Source: Glandiceps talaboti (Eukaryota; Hemichordata; Enteropneusta; Spengelidae). From it: DNA of 64,000 nt. A program made the position numbers and the translations under genes. Positions 39,841 to 52,813 of this stretch are shown here, piece by piece. Every line of letters begins with the position of its first letter. Position 1 is the first letter of the stretch. The notes under the pieces are model-generated. The model saw nothing but the letters and a program-made list of their open reading frames with translations, did not search any database and was not told the origin of the DNA. Location: contig NC_135549.1 in assembly GCF_964340395.1 (NCBI RefSeq), positions 8,212,342 through 8,276,341 of the forward strand. The letters run 5' to 3'.

Positions 39841-42800
39841 CATAAACATACTTACATACTATGAGTAAATGAGTGTGTATATAAAATTTATTAAATTCAT
39901 GGTACTTTTATATTTAATGCATAGGCAATTTATAAAGATGCTTCGGAAGAATTATACCAAGCTACCAGCAAACGAGCAGCTTACGGCGAAATCACCATTC
40001 TGATCCCCAAAACATGGAGTGACAACATTACAATGGAGAGAGCTACTACAGAAACGTATGATATCGCTAATGTAATCGTAGATAACGCAAATCCGGATTA
40101 TGGCGACATACCATATGTTAAACAGCATGAGCCATGTGGTGAAAAGGCAGAATACATGCATTTGACACCAAGATGGATTGTTGACAGAGAATGGTCAGAG
40201 GGGAATTTTGGTGATTCAGGTAAATACAATATTAAGCAATGTATCATTAAGTAAAGCCTGGTTCTGTTAGACAATTAGTCACCGATCTCACTGGTGTCGT
40301 AGAATCATATTGTGAAGTATTGGTTATTGACCTCTACTCGTGGGGTTATGAAATGTGATAGGCGTCGACCTTGAGCACTGCTAGTAAGTGTAGATACTTC
40401 AAAACTTCGTCAAATAATTCCTATTATAACTACAAATACACTATGTGATTGACGGTTTTTCATTTTAACTGCGATTGACGAAGTTCATTATGTGACAGAG
40501 ATGGTAGTACATTCGTAGACGTGGTTAATCCAGTAGTCTCGCTGCCTGACTCATCACTATCGTCCCTACTCTTTGTATGTATGCCGAGAGGCATAGCCGC
40601 GAGAAGTGAGGGACTAGTCCCGACTCGGGACTAACGTCCCTCACTGCTCGCGGCTAAGCTGCTCAGGGCGTACTTTGTGCGCCATACAAAGCTAAGGGAC
40701 GATAGTCACGAGTCTGGCAGCGAGACTACTAATCCAGTGTCACGTGTGTCGAAAGGGGCGAATACAGCATTTGTTTAAATTACACCAGGATGAATGTCGA
40801 GATAACGTTACGGTAGTCAAAATAGTCTTACCCTCCAGGAATATGTTATTGTGTTGAAGGTCGTGTGTGTGAGTGAGTGTGTGAAGTGCACATGTGTATA
40901 TGTGTGTTAGTCTGTGGACAAAAGTTCTCAAAAAGCGATGTTTAGAATTTCATAAAACTTGGTGGATATATTTATGATACCAGGATTAATACATCTTAAA
41001 AATAGGACGGGCATTACTTTCATATTGCATGACTAATTTGTATGGTTAATTGTCACAGTGTTTATTGGTTAGGAGATAGCAAATAATTTGGGATACTTTG
41101 AGGAAATATTACTGATACCATGATTCTTATGTTGATGTTATTGTTATAACTTGAATGTTAATTTGCATTATTTATAAGTTAAGTTGCAAGTAATTGTTTA
41201 ACTGACGTCAAAGGTTATTCCTTCGACGGCTCGACATATGCGATTGCCGTAATGTTGTATTTCTTTCTAGGTAAAGTTGTGGTACACGAGTGGGGACATA
41301 TGCAGTGGGGTTTATTTGATGAGTATGGCACACGTCTCGATAACCAATACTATACCGACGCATCTGGTATAGTTGAGGCAACTAGATGTTCACTCGCAAT
41401 CACTGGGAAATCCTACGATAACACGACGTGTCATGATCGATATGGTTGTGAGCTATGTAACACCGATCCTCAATCTGGAATAATTCCAGGCAAAGAGTGT
41501 GTATTTTTCCCTGATGAACCTAATGTAGGGACGGGGTCATACATGTATTTCAACTACCTTGAATCTGTGAGTATTTAGTTGTAGACATTTGCCCTAAAAT
41601 GCCATACACCAATTGCAAATACATTAAATTTATGATGTTTGATAATCAAAACGCGTACTCCTTTCCTTAAAACGACATAGTATGTGCAGTATGAGTATGA
41701 AGTTATTTGTGATGCCTTTACACGATAATTACTCAATGCCCACACCACAGGTACACCCCTTGATTTTCTCGAGCTGGCCGATTCATTAAATCCTGACGGT
41801 TTCGTTATTTGTCAGCAGTCATGTAAATGTTATCACTATATCCATATCTATTGTAGGTGGTTCATTTCTGTCATAGCGAACCAAACCGTGATGACAATTC
41901 TAGACATAACCCCGAAGCACCGAATGACCAAAATGAACAGTGTCGACATAAGAGTGCCTGGGAAGTAATGGACGAGTCTTTGGATTTCTTGAATAAAAAT
42001 CCCCCAATGAACGGTCTAGACACAACGCCAACGTTTAAGGTTGTCAAAGAAACGGAATTCAGGACCGTACTTGTTATGGATGTATCAGGAAGTATGAGCT
42101 CGGTAAGTTCATGTGGGAGTTGTGTATTTATTGCTCATCAAATTTTAAAATTTGGTACACACTAAAATCATACAAGTGACAAGTTCACCATCTCGTTATA
42201 TTCCAATTAAAACACTCACTCAATTAGTATACTCCTTCTCTCATAATGCAGTACAACAGAATGGAGCTACAACACCAGGCAGCTAGTAAATACATCGGAA
42301 ATACTCTACCCCTCAACAGCTGGGTGGGCATTGTCGAGTTTGGCACCGCGGCAAAAACACTCGCTTCACTAACCAAGATCGTTGACGACGAGACAAGAGA
42401 AAACTTAATAAAGCTGATACCAACCATAACGAGTGGTTCAACTTGCATCGGTTGTGGGCTGGAAGAAGGTATTGAGGTAAAGTATGGAAAGTTCTACCAA
42501 ATTGTTACTTACTGTATCATATGTTGGTACTTGGTAAACATTGGCAATCTTGTGGATTGGAAGAAGATTAGAATAAAAAATAAAATTTCATGGGCGAAAT
42601 CTTTGATATTTCAAACAACGTGGCACAGACGTCGTGTTCACGCAATGGGTTGTGTTTTGAAGCGTTGGCTATGATATGAATACTCTCATTTCAAATTCAA
42701 AAGAATGGAGTACATATGACTGCACTTCCCTCTAGCTCTCGATAGTCATCAGAATAGAAATATGGCCTGTAACTCATTAGTTCTGCCTGATATATATTAA

Positions 42801-45800
42801 TAATGTGTTAACATTGAAATAATTGCCAATCATTGCTTCAGGGCCTCATGAATTAAACCGTCTTTGATAATTTAGATGCATTTTGACTTGCCAGTCTATC
42901 CTTTCGTCGCTCAGTAGTTGATACGCGTTTCACAAGTTTGTTTGGCAGCCGTCTATTGGTTCGATCCCATTGCAAGTGCAAATTACTAACAATGCTGTAA
43001 ATGCGACTTTGAATTGCTTTAGTCCAGGGGTTTCACTAGCATTGCACTGTCCCAATATGTATATGTTTCCGTGCTGATTTCAATCTACATCGGAAAAGGT
43101 CAAGCGATTGAGGTCGAGTTAATCTTGAATGAATTATGCTGACAGTATAATTCCCCCAAGAGTTAATATAGTTTCAATGTTTGAAGTTATAGTAATCTCT
43201 TCCACAATCGTTTCTTTATAATAGGTTTTAGAAAAGAGTTCATTTGGATACGCAGCCGGTGGAATAATTTTCCTGACGACAGACGGAAAGGAGAATGTCC
43301 ATCCTTACATTGAAGATGTCTTGCCGGATCTCATCGCTAAAGAAGTAATCGTCGATACTTTGGCCTTCAGTGACAGTGCCGATCCTAAACTGATCAAACT
43401 GTCTGATGAGACGGGTGGACGAGCTTGTTGGTATTCAGAAGGTGACGATTCTACAGCTCTACATGACTGTTTTACGGCATCAGTAACAGAGAGGACAAGT
43501 TCTAGTACGGAAACACCTGTACAGGTAAACAATGTTTTTTTTTTGGCATTGAAACCCTCAAGACTCTGTATATAAGCTGATGTATTGTGTGAACTTTAAT
43601 CATTCATTTTCTTTGTAAAATCTAAAATTTGTTAAATGGTGGTAACCAAATGTTATTGATATGTTTATACATCGTTGCCTTAGATAAAGGCCGATGACCT
43701 ATAAATCTTCTGTTTACAGGCTGTTCTCTTTCCTTTTATTAATGATGATGAAGTATAACTCTTGTTACACTTACAACGTACATTTGAATTTTTATCACAC
43801 TCTAGCTTGCAAGTTACAAGACTACTATAGCCGGCCTTGGAACTGAAATATCCACCATCTACATAGACTCCACTGTTGGTAGAGACACCATCTTCTTTTT
43901 CTTCTGGGATTTTGGTAGTAATCATGAGGTTGACGTCATCATAACTCGACCTAACGGTACAACTATTGATACTGCTGATCCTCAATATAACAGTGATGTA
44001 ACCACGCGATCAATATATGTTAAGATTGATGGCCTTGCTGAGGTATGCACGTTTATGTCTTGTAAAATACCGATGCCATCATCGTTAAATAACTAGTCGC
44101 CATGATATTTTAAAGCAACACACTCGCATATGTCAAGATATGTTTATGTCTTTCATGTACTACATTAGACCAGAATAAATAATTCATTCACTATCATTAT
44201 AGAATTATGTCAGAAAAGGAATCGCATTCCAAATGCCTTTCAGCTAATTGTAATTATTACGTCGTCGAAATCGCTAAGGGCTGTTTTGTACATGTCGAAA
44301 TACTAGTAAGTGTCCAACGTACAAGACGGATTAGACTAATAACCAACTTTTAATTCCAGGTTGGAGAATGGACTTACCACATATACAACCCTGCCACTTC
44401 TAGCCAAGTGGTCGAAGTGTCTGTCGATTCAAAGTCCGTCGAATCATCAACCCATCCAATACGACTAAGTTCAAATCCAAGTACAGATTACGTGACTGAA
44501 TCACCGCCCATGGCTATAATCTATGCAGACTTGAATCAGGGATACAGTCCTGTTCTGGAGGCTCAGGTGATTGCCACGGTAGAGAGACCAAGTCCTCACA
44601 GTGTTGTTGATGTACAACTCTTTGACTCTGGAACAGGTATTGTACAGTTAACATTAAGCCTGATGATACAGTTGGTAAGATGATAGTATACATTCGGTTG
44701 AATTGGTCAAATCTTTAGTATATTGTAGTCTTACTATAGGAATATTATCCTTTCCGTGTGTTGGCCGAATGAGTGTCCAACGCATGTATATAGATATACT
44801 AATATCTCGTCAATCGCAACATCTTTTGTATACAGAAGATTAGAGTTCCCACTTTGGCTCTTTGAAATGATCAAAGTTGGCCAACAAATCTATTTTTTTT
44901 CAAGAACTCCGAATATTATCCCCAACAGGTGCTGATATCAAGAAAGATGATGGGGTATACTCTGGTTACTTTGTTGACTTTATTGAAGCTAGCTGTTCAA
45001 CTGAATGTCGATATAGCATTCAAGTCAATGCAGATAATGAAGATGACACTGCTCAGATAAGAATGATGAGTAGAGTTGGTGCTATGCCTAGAAATTATTG
45101 TAAGTAGAATCCTCTGTTATGGTCTACAAATAACATCAACATGTTTGTTATGTTGTCGTGTATTATTTGCCTAAATAACTCCAAACTTTGAATTCAATCA
45201 AACCTCAAAATCACTGACACTGCTTTCTAATAAGCCAACAGAGGAGTTGTGTAGTCTTATCACATCATGTGACCAAGTGTCAATATAAACGAGAGTGTTT
45301 GTTGCAATTACTAACAAACAATCTTGTGTATCTTGCATCATTACAGCTGTTATTCCTAGAAATCAAGATAGCGTCCCTATCGGTGATTTCAACAGAGTTG
45401 TCCAAGGCGGTATGATCCAAGTCGATGACGCAGTTGACTACGTAGATTGGAGCGACCCCAACGATGACCCCTTTCCACCAGCACGTATCACAGACCAGCG
45501 TGTTACGAACACATCGTATGACAATGCAACCGTCACCCTTCAATGGACGGCAACTGGTGATGATATGGACAAAGGAACAGGTAAGAGTTAGTCATAATTT
45601 CGACTTGTATTAAATGCATACAATACATTGTCTAAAGAAGATTGTTTTATACAATGTACCTACACTGGAATTGTTTTTTAAAAAAAGAAAGAAATACAGT
45701 CTTCGCAGTCAGCTCCAACATCTAAGGTGTACCAACATCTAATTCAGGACAGTTCTTTCAAATTGTACAGTGTGATATGAGCAGTAATATGATCCACGTG

Positions 45801-46470
45801 AAGTGAATTGACCATTTGACAGCATTTTTCTATCTTGTCATTAACAGCATCCCTATATGATCTCCGGTATCATACGAACTTCAGCCAAATCTTATATAGT
45901 CGAGATAGTTGTGATCGGTTAACCAACGCTGATCTTACTGAAGGCACCCTGACTGACCCCCGGGAAAGTGGTCAAACGGAAACAGTAACAGCAGCACTGC
46001 CCTCAAGTGGTCCAGGATTTACTTACTACTTCTCCATCAGGGCTATTGATGACGTCGGAAATGCTGGTGACAGTTCTAATATTGCCCAGACTACTATTGT
46101 TGCAGCAGTCCCGCCGCCTGTACTTACAACGGAAATCATGACGACAACAAGTACAACAGCAACCCAGACTATCCCAACATTAGATAAAACCGCAACCTTA
46201 GAAACCGCCGAAACTACGACCAACATCATCACCACAACTTCTGCTACAACAACAGTTTACCATCAGCAACCCATTTTAAATGGTGTAGAAGGGTGGCAAA
46301 TAGCTGTACTTCTGGCCACTGTTTGCGTCTTGACTACTGTCGTAGTAGTTCTTATTGTCGGTCTGTATATGTACTACAAGAAAATGAAGATGATGACCAA
46401 GGTTGTGCCAATTCACCTGACACAGGCTCCGATGCAATCTCAAATGACACCTGTAGAATCAAATGTGTAA
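33874..46470 (+). CDS. CLCA: CLCA paralogue 4, intact metalloprotease/VWA protein
   Basis: Eleven exons: 33874-34038, 39925-40219, 41271-41566, 41857-42102, 42252-42476, 43225-43524, 43806-44042, 44360-44636, 44929-45099, 45347-45580 and 45848-46470 (TAA). They encode about 1022 residues, longer than typical vertebrate members (about 900-950). Order: signal peptide (FIRVLLLLCVVVES), CLCA N-terminal domain with complete zinc motif VHEWGHMQWGLFDEY, cysteine cluster, VWA with MIDAS DVSGSM and later LTTDG, beta-sandwich, FNIII, a long Thr-rich stalk with the look of mucin O-glycosylation sites, a membrane helix (about residues 965-990) and a tail of about 30 residues. All junctions are GT-AG, with the same phases as gene 2. 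Intron 1 is almost 6 kb and holds the 43-bp minisatellite. This is the best candidate for a fully active member of the array. Confidence 0.95.
34390..38065. repeat. 43-bp minisatellite, about 85 units, in CLCA gene 4 intron 1
   Basis: The unit is 43 bp and includes ATGTCCAGTACTTGTACAC, followed by a TCTCACCAGATAGAATTGGA segment. Degenerate units extend on both sides (from about 34270). A second unit type replaces the middle with CCATATACAATATGG, itself an inverted repeat, at about 34700, 35270, 35570, 35655 and 36690, with related forms elsewhere. Because 43 is not a multiple of 3, ORFs rotate through all frames; they are not genes. Confidence 0.95.
38066..39189. other. CLCA gene 4 intron 1, part after the minisatellite
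   Basis: Contains a short (GT)n near 38136-38158. The ORF at 38504-38815 has no family match or splice context. Nothing else seen. Confidence 0.5.
39190..39625 (-). mobile_element. LINE reverse-transcriptase C-terminal fragment, frameshifted
   Basis: On the minus strand one frame gives LLILVIRSAERIIGVNLP. After a frameshift a second gives SHPANDQFSLMPSGKHYRSL then YPSAVRQLN, the conserved tail of jockey-like LINE proteins. It lies in CLCA gene 4 intron 1. It is a dead fragment. Confidence 0.7.
39678..39842. repeat. Compound (CA)n/(CAGA)n/(CAGG)n/(CATA)n microsatellite
   Basis: Four related tetranucleotide tracts follow each other, in gene 4 intron 1 about 80 bp before the exon 2 acceptor. 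Confidence 0.9.
40533..40729. mobile_element. 197-bp foldback MITE with target-site duplication
   Basis: The two halves are nearly perfect reverse complements. The ends are GTAGTCTCGCTGCC and its complement, and the centre is around AGTCCCGACTCGGGACT. TAATCCA flanks it on both sides (40526-40532 and 40730-40736), a 7-8-bp target duplication such as hAT-type elements make. Confidence 0.8.
41271..41566 (+). CDS. CLCA: CLCA gene 4 exon 3: complete HEXXH zinc-site exon
   Basis: It carries VVHEWGHMQWGLFDEYGT: two histidines, the catalytic glutamate and the downstream DE of the CLCA zinc motif. A cysteine pattern (C at RCSLA, CHDRYGCELC, ECVF) follows. This is the reference copy for judging the altered gene 2 motif. 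Confidence 0.93.
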
Positions 46471-46838
46471 TGTTTGCTGTGGTGTATCCTCCGGTGTATT
46501 TACAACCACATTTTAACACTAATATCATATTTAATCAGATTTTATTGCTCAGAATGAAACATTTGTTGGTCAAGAATGAAACAAACAATATAGTACGGTG
46601 ACGATACCATACCACTGTCAATCTCAACTCAATTACTTTCCAGTATTTTGAAATACACACGATCAAGATTGATTATTATTTTTCATTTGTGTCTACACAT
46701 TTAAAAGTGGCGTGATAATGATAATTAAATCTGTTTCTAATGTCAGCTCTTTTCATTTCACATGTACTTCAACATCAAAGAAACATTTTGATAATAATAA
46801 CGATACACATAATAGTAAACAGTAGTGGATAGTAGTTC

Positions 46839-46844
46839 AATAAA
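46839..46844 (+). promoter_or_regulatory. Possible polyadenylation signal, CLCA gene 4
   Basis: AATAAA lies about 370 bp after the stop. It falls inside a block repeated at about 60600-60950, so it may belong to the repeat rather than the gene. Confidence 0.3.
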
Positions 46845-46894
46845 AACAAGTTAAAAAAACAGTAGTGCAATGCCGCGTACTAGTGATTTCGCAA

Positions 46895-47236
<342 letters not shown>

Positions 47237-47297
47237 GACTGGATGTAGATAAAACCACATAAAAGTGCCCAATACGGGTAGTAGAGCGAATTATATA

Positions 47298-48059
<762 letters not shown>

Positions 48060-48067
48060 ACATACAT

Positions 48068-48111
<44 letters not shown>

Positions 48112-48122
48112 ACACACACAAA

Positions 48123-48201
<79 letters not shown>

Positions 48202-48204
<3 letters not shown>

Positions 48205-48374
48205 GTTTTGAAAATTTGAACCAAATTATATGCTATAGACCCTACAGAACTGTTTCGTGAGGTGCGTAGTCCTCACTCATCAGGGCCAGAAACTGATGAG
48301 TGAGGACTACGCACCTCACGAAACAGTTCTGTAGGGTCTATAGCATTTAATTTGGTTCAAATTTTCAAAACCTG
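48202..48374. repeat. 173-bp palindrome inside (TA)n, copy 2
   Basis: Same arms as copy 1 with a longer centre (GGGCCAGAAAC). A 66-bp flank (48375-48441) is the reverse complement of 47232-47297, so the two palindromes sit in a larger inverted repeat. Confidence 0.85.
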
Positions 48375-48435
48375 TATATAATTCGCTCTACTACCCGTAT
48401 TGAGCACTTTTATGTGGTTTTATCTATATCCAGTC

Positions 48436-48556
<121 letters not shown>

Positions 48557-48772
48557 CCATCAGGGTGTCAAGTTTTTAGCAGAATATAGTCTGTCGACAG
48601 GTGGCATCATGCCTATACCCGCGTCCCGTCTTTAAACTACTTACGTCAAAGTAATTAAGGTATTTATGTCGATTTCAAATATGAAATATAAATGAATATA
48701 AAATGACAATAAGACCAATGGCACAAACAATGTAATGTATGGTATCATCTATTTGCTAAAATCATATATGTC

Positions 48773-48844
48773 TTAGTTCTCTGTGGCTTCTTTCCTTCTT
48801 GATGATCTGCCTTTGAAATAATTGTACAAAAGTTTCTTCATGAG
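48773..48844 (-). CDS. TRPC: TRPC-like exon 9, C-terminal exon
   Basis: After the acceptor CTTGTAG it encodes [20 protein letters not shown], then TEN and TAA. It corresponds to the conserved TRPC helix ending in a basic stretch. The duplicate copy runs eight residues further before its stop, so this copy has an early stop (AACTAA against AAGGAA). Confidence 0.7.
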   Translation of the reverse strand, partial: LMKKLLYNYFKGRSSRRKEATEN

Positions 48845-50579
48845 CTACAAGAAAAAAAGTGAATTTGACTGAAAAGTCTTGTGGCACAAGAAAACAATGC
48901 AACGGTGTCGGTACATGATTATAACTCTACACTTTAGTTTCACTCGGTGAATTCTATGTTCTGGACATAGAGATGTTAAGGTTGCTAGTACAGCTTCCTT
49001 GCCTCCTGTCTACCATAGTTAGCTCTTAGACTAATACTTCTTCTTTGGGGTTAAATTGTTTTGAACGGAGGATCAACGAAGGAGAAAATCAATACATGTC
49101 AATGCTAAACGGTGAAAAAACGTCCCAAGACAGCTTAGATTGTTATTTGATATGATCTAATATCCTTAGCTAGCTTGCTTGCTGTATTTAGCACAAATGG
49201 AAAGCGGAATGGTCATGAGTGATGTCTCTGTGCGGTGATCTGTGTGGTTTCTTTTATCCAGAGACAAATCTGTATTACTGTTCAAACTAGATTAGACACT
49301 ATAGAATAATCTTGTATTTATCAATGGTCAATTTCCCCACATCTAATGTTTTATTTATGCCTACCTGCCGTACCGTTTCTCGAGTTAAATGTTTCATTTT
49401 GCAATGGCACTTCAGCCAATCGTTTCTAAACACTAACGAACGATTTGGAATTCAACTTACTTGATCGTATTCACAACTTCCAAGCACAGTAATATTAGTT
49501 ATCTAGATGGAAAAAAGATAAAGAGAGAATATCAATCAGAAATTTGTCTTGTATGTCTTTACCGCAAAGAGTCCTCAAAATCCACTAAAAATGGAAAATA
49601 ACATTTATCCATTATAACAGCAGTATCGAGTGGGCTTTATATTATAGTGGATGAAAGACACTACTGTAACATTGCCTACCGGCCGCAAAAGGAAGTGCAT
49701 GATATTTTTTTATTGAGCCATGAGCTCAATACTGTCTAGTCTGTCTATACATAGCTTTTCTGGAAGTCCTAAATGTTACCGCCTAGTGCCCAATAGACAA
49801 TAACGTCTTAACTCCAATGGTTTGTCTCATCCACGGGGACAAAGTTATACGCTGCAAATTTGATAGTCACAAAATTAATCGCTGGTGTGTCCACCATTTG
49901 CGTTGATCACTGCAGTTATGAAATCATACTCGTGTTGTTTCATCACTGATGAAATCATACTCGTGTTGATGAAATCATAAAAGCATGGCACCATTGCGGA
50001 ATGTCATTCCACACATACACCCTTATGAAATCCCGGGTTAATTCTCGTACGTCAGAAGACCGATGCTGCAAACGATGGATATGACGATGCATTTCATCCC
50101 ATAGATACTCTAGTGGTGACAAATCAGGGGAATTTGCTGGCTAAGGAAGGAGATTAACGTCGTTCTCCTTGAAACATTGATGAACAATGCGACAATTGGA
50201 CAGGGATCTCATACATGTAAGTGTGTGGAATAACATTTTGAGCTCGTGGGTGAAAATTAAAAGGTTATCACAGTTTCAATGTGTGGCCAGTATATATGAA
50301 TGCAACTTTATATCTACCTTTCGTCCATCGGGGTTTATCACATTCCGCCCACATCTACCAAAACATGATAATATAGCATTTCGAAGGTATTCGAAAACAT
50401 TATATGGGGGAGGCAGAGTTACTGGTCGATTAGCATACTGCATTATCGTCGAAACGCATACGAACTTCCATTCGGTGTCGATGTTGGACTTTAAAAAAAG
50501 ACAAGACAAAATTACAGTTTGTTTGATGCTGACTTTTAAATATTTGACGAGGGAATTTTCATCAGCAATCTTCACAAAG

Positions 50580-50678
<99 letters not shown>

Positions 50679-51086
50679 GTTCTGTCTGCCAGTACTGGGT
50701 AGGGTCTCAGTATTGGGCAGGGCCTCATAAGTGCACACTATATGTTGATGGTCTCCACAGTGACTGTAAATTAAGAATACTGACCTGTATTTTAGAATAG
50801 GTATCAGCAATCATTGCAATTCAGGAGAGCCAGAATGACAATGACACAGTATGAAAGGTACAACGTCAGAGTAAAGTAGTGCATGATAATACGTGATGTC
50901 GACGTGGAGTAGAAACCGCATAGTTCGGCATCGTTTGTCGTGTTTGCATTATAAGTTAGATTCTTGCTTGTTGTTAAATTGCAGCCAAGCACCTGTGTGG
51001 ATCCTAGCTTGTCAAGGTCATGAATACCATAAAGAGACCAGATCAGTGTCCAAGCTGTTGCTATGTAGCTATCGCAAACATAAAAA

Positions 51087-51180
<94 letters not shown>

Positions 51181-51601
51181 CCCAATGTGTGAAATTGCCC
51201 AGTTCATGAAATAGTTAATTGTGTTGCCAGGGTTATGAAGTGGGTATGGTAAGATATGCCCAGTACATGAAATGAGCATCTTTTATAGGACACACACAAA
51301 ATAGAATAAGAATCAACAACTTTATTATCATGTATTTACAAACTCATCACTTCACAATTCTTATTTTATTATATTTCAGTGTAGCTTGTGTTTTTAATAG
51401 AGTTCGATAATCAACACCCCAGTTCAAAACTCTTGCCCCAAAATTTTAATTTCGCTCTTTTAGATCGTACTCTATACTCTCATTTGCATAAGGTAGACCA
51501 TTTCATGAACTGTACAAAGTTACATTGCACATTTCATGAATTGGGCTGTTTCACGGATTGGGTGTAACAAATATACTAACATACATACATACATACATAC
51601 A

Positions 51602-51632
<31 letters not shown>

Positions 51633-51699
51633 TGTACATACATACATACATACATACATACATACATACATACATACATACATTCATTCATACATTCAT

Positions 51700-51732
<33 letters not shown>

Positions 51733-52730
51733 TAGACACACACACATACATACATACATATTACATACATACATACATACATACACACACATACATACAT
51801 ACATACATACATACATACATACATACATACACACACAAACTGTCTCATAGTATTTACACACTTTGAAAATGAAAACCTACCCGTCGTATGCCAGTCCACT
51901 GTAATGAAGGAAATAAAATGCCCATGTAAATGATAATTGGCATATACCAAACACTGAGAAGAACTGCAATGTAACAGGCATAATGCGTCGTAGACTTAAT
52001 AGCATATGCCCTAAAAAGCTCGATGTCTGTAGGAAATGAAACATGTAAAAAATAGTCCACGTCAGGGCTAGACAACACATACAACGACCCACAGCATATA
52101 AAACGCTTGCTTCTACCGTGTCAGGTGAAAAGAGTGCGAATACAGTGAATGTTATGGTTTCGAATATGAAGCTAATCAAGATGATTAAATTTGCAATGTT
52201 CCAAAATCCGCCGACGTATTGTATAAATCCGCTTATTTTGATATCGGTGACGACATTCATACCCAGGCCGATAACATGAACACACAGGTAAAAAGGGTTT
52301 ATCGTTATAAATATGTCTTCCACTTTGCTTGTGACGGCAGGTGGGGCGAAAATATAAACTGATTGGAAAATATACGAGACGATAAACCAGGAATGAGAAA
52401 AAAACGAAAGAAAGAAACGAATGCTTGGCGATTTTAAATTCTGTGATAGTTTGTTAGTTGGCGTTATCAAAAGGAACGTTGCTATCAATGGTTGTAATAT
52501 GCCGAGAACGACGAACAGATAGATCCAGTTGCTGAAGAATGACAACACACTCTTTCCATGGGTCTTTCTCGGCAGTGATTTATACCATAGTTCGTACATC
52601 ACCATTTGACATCGTCCGTCTGCTATAAACTGTAACAAGAAAATGGAAAAAGAAATAACTAGAATCTGTTTGTGTGTCTGTGTGTCTGTGTGTCTTTGTG
52701 TCTGTCTTTGTGTCTGTCTGTCTGTATGTA

Positions 52731-52813
<83 letters not shown>

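Noticed and set aside
42224-42448. Minus-strand ORF opposite CLCA exon 5 (similar at 180-380 and 13044-13286)
   Set aside because: Antisense shadow of a conserved VWA exon; it recurs only because the exon recurs.
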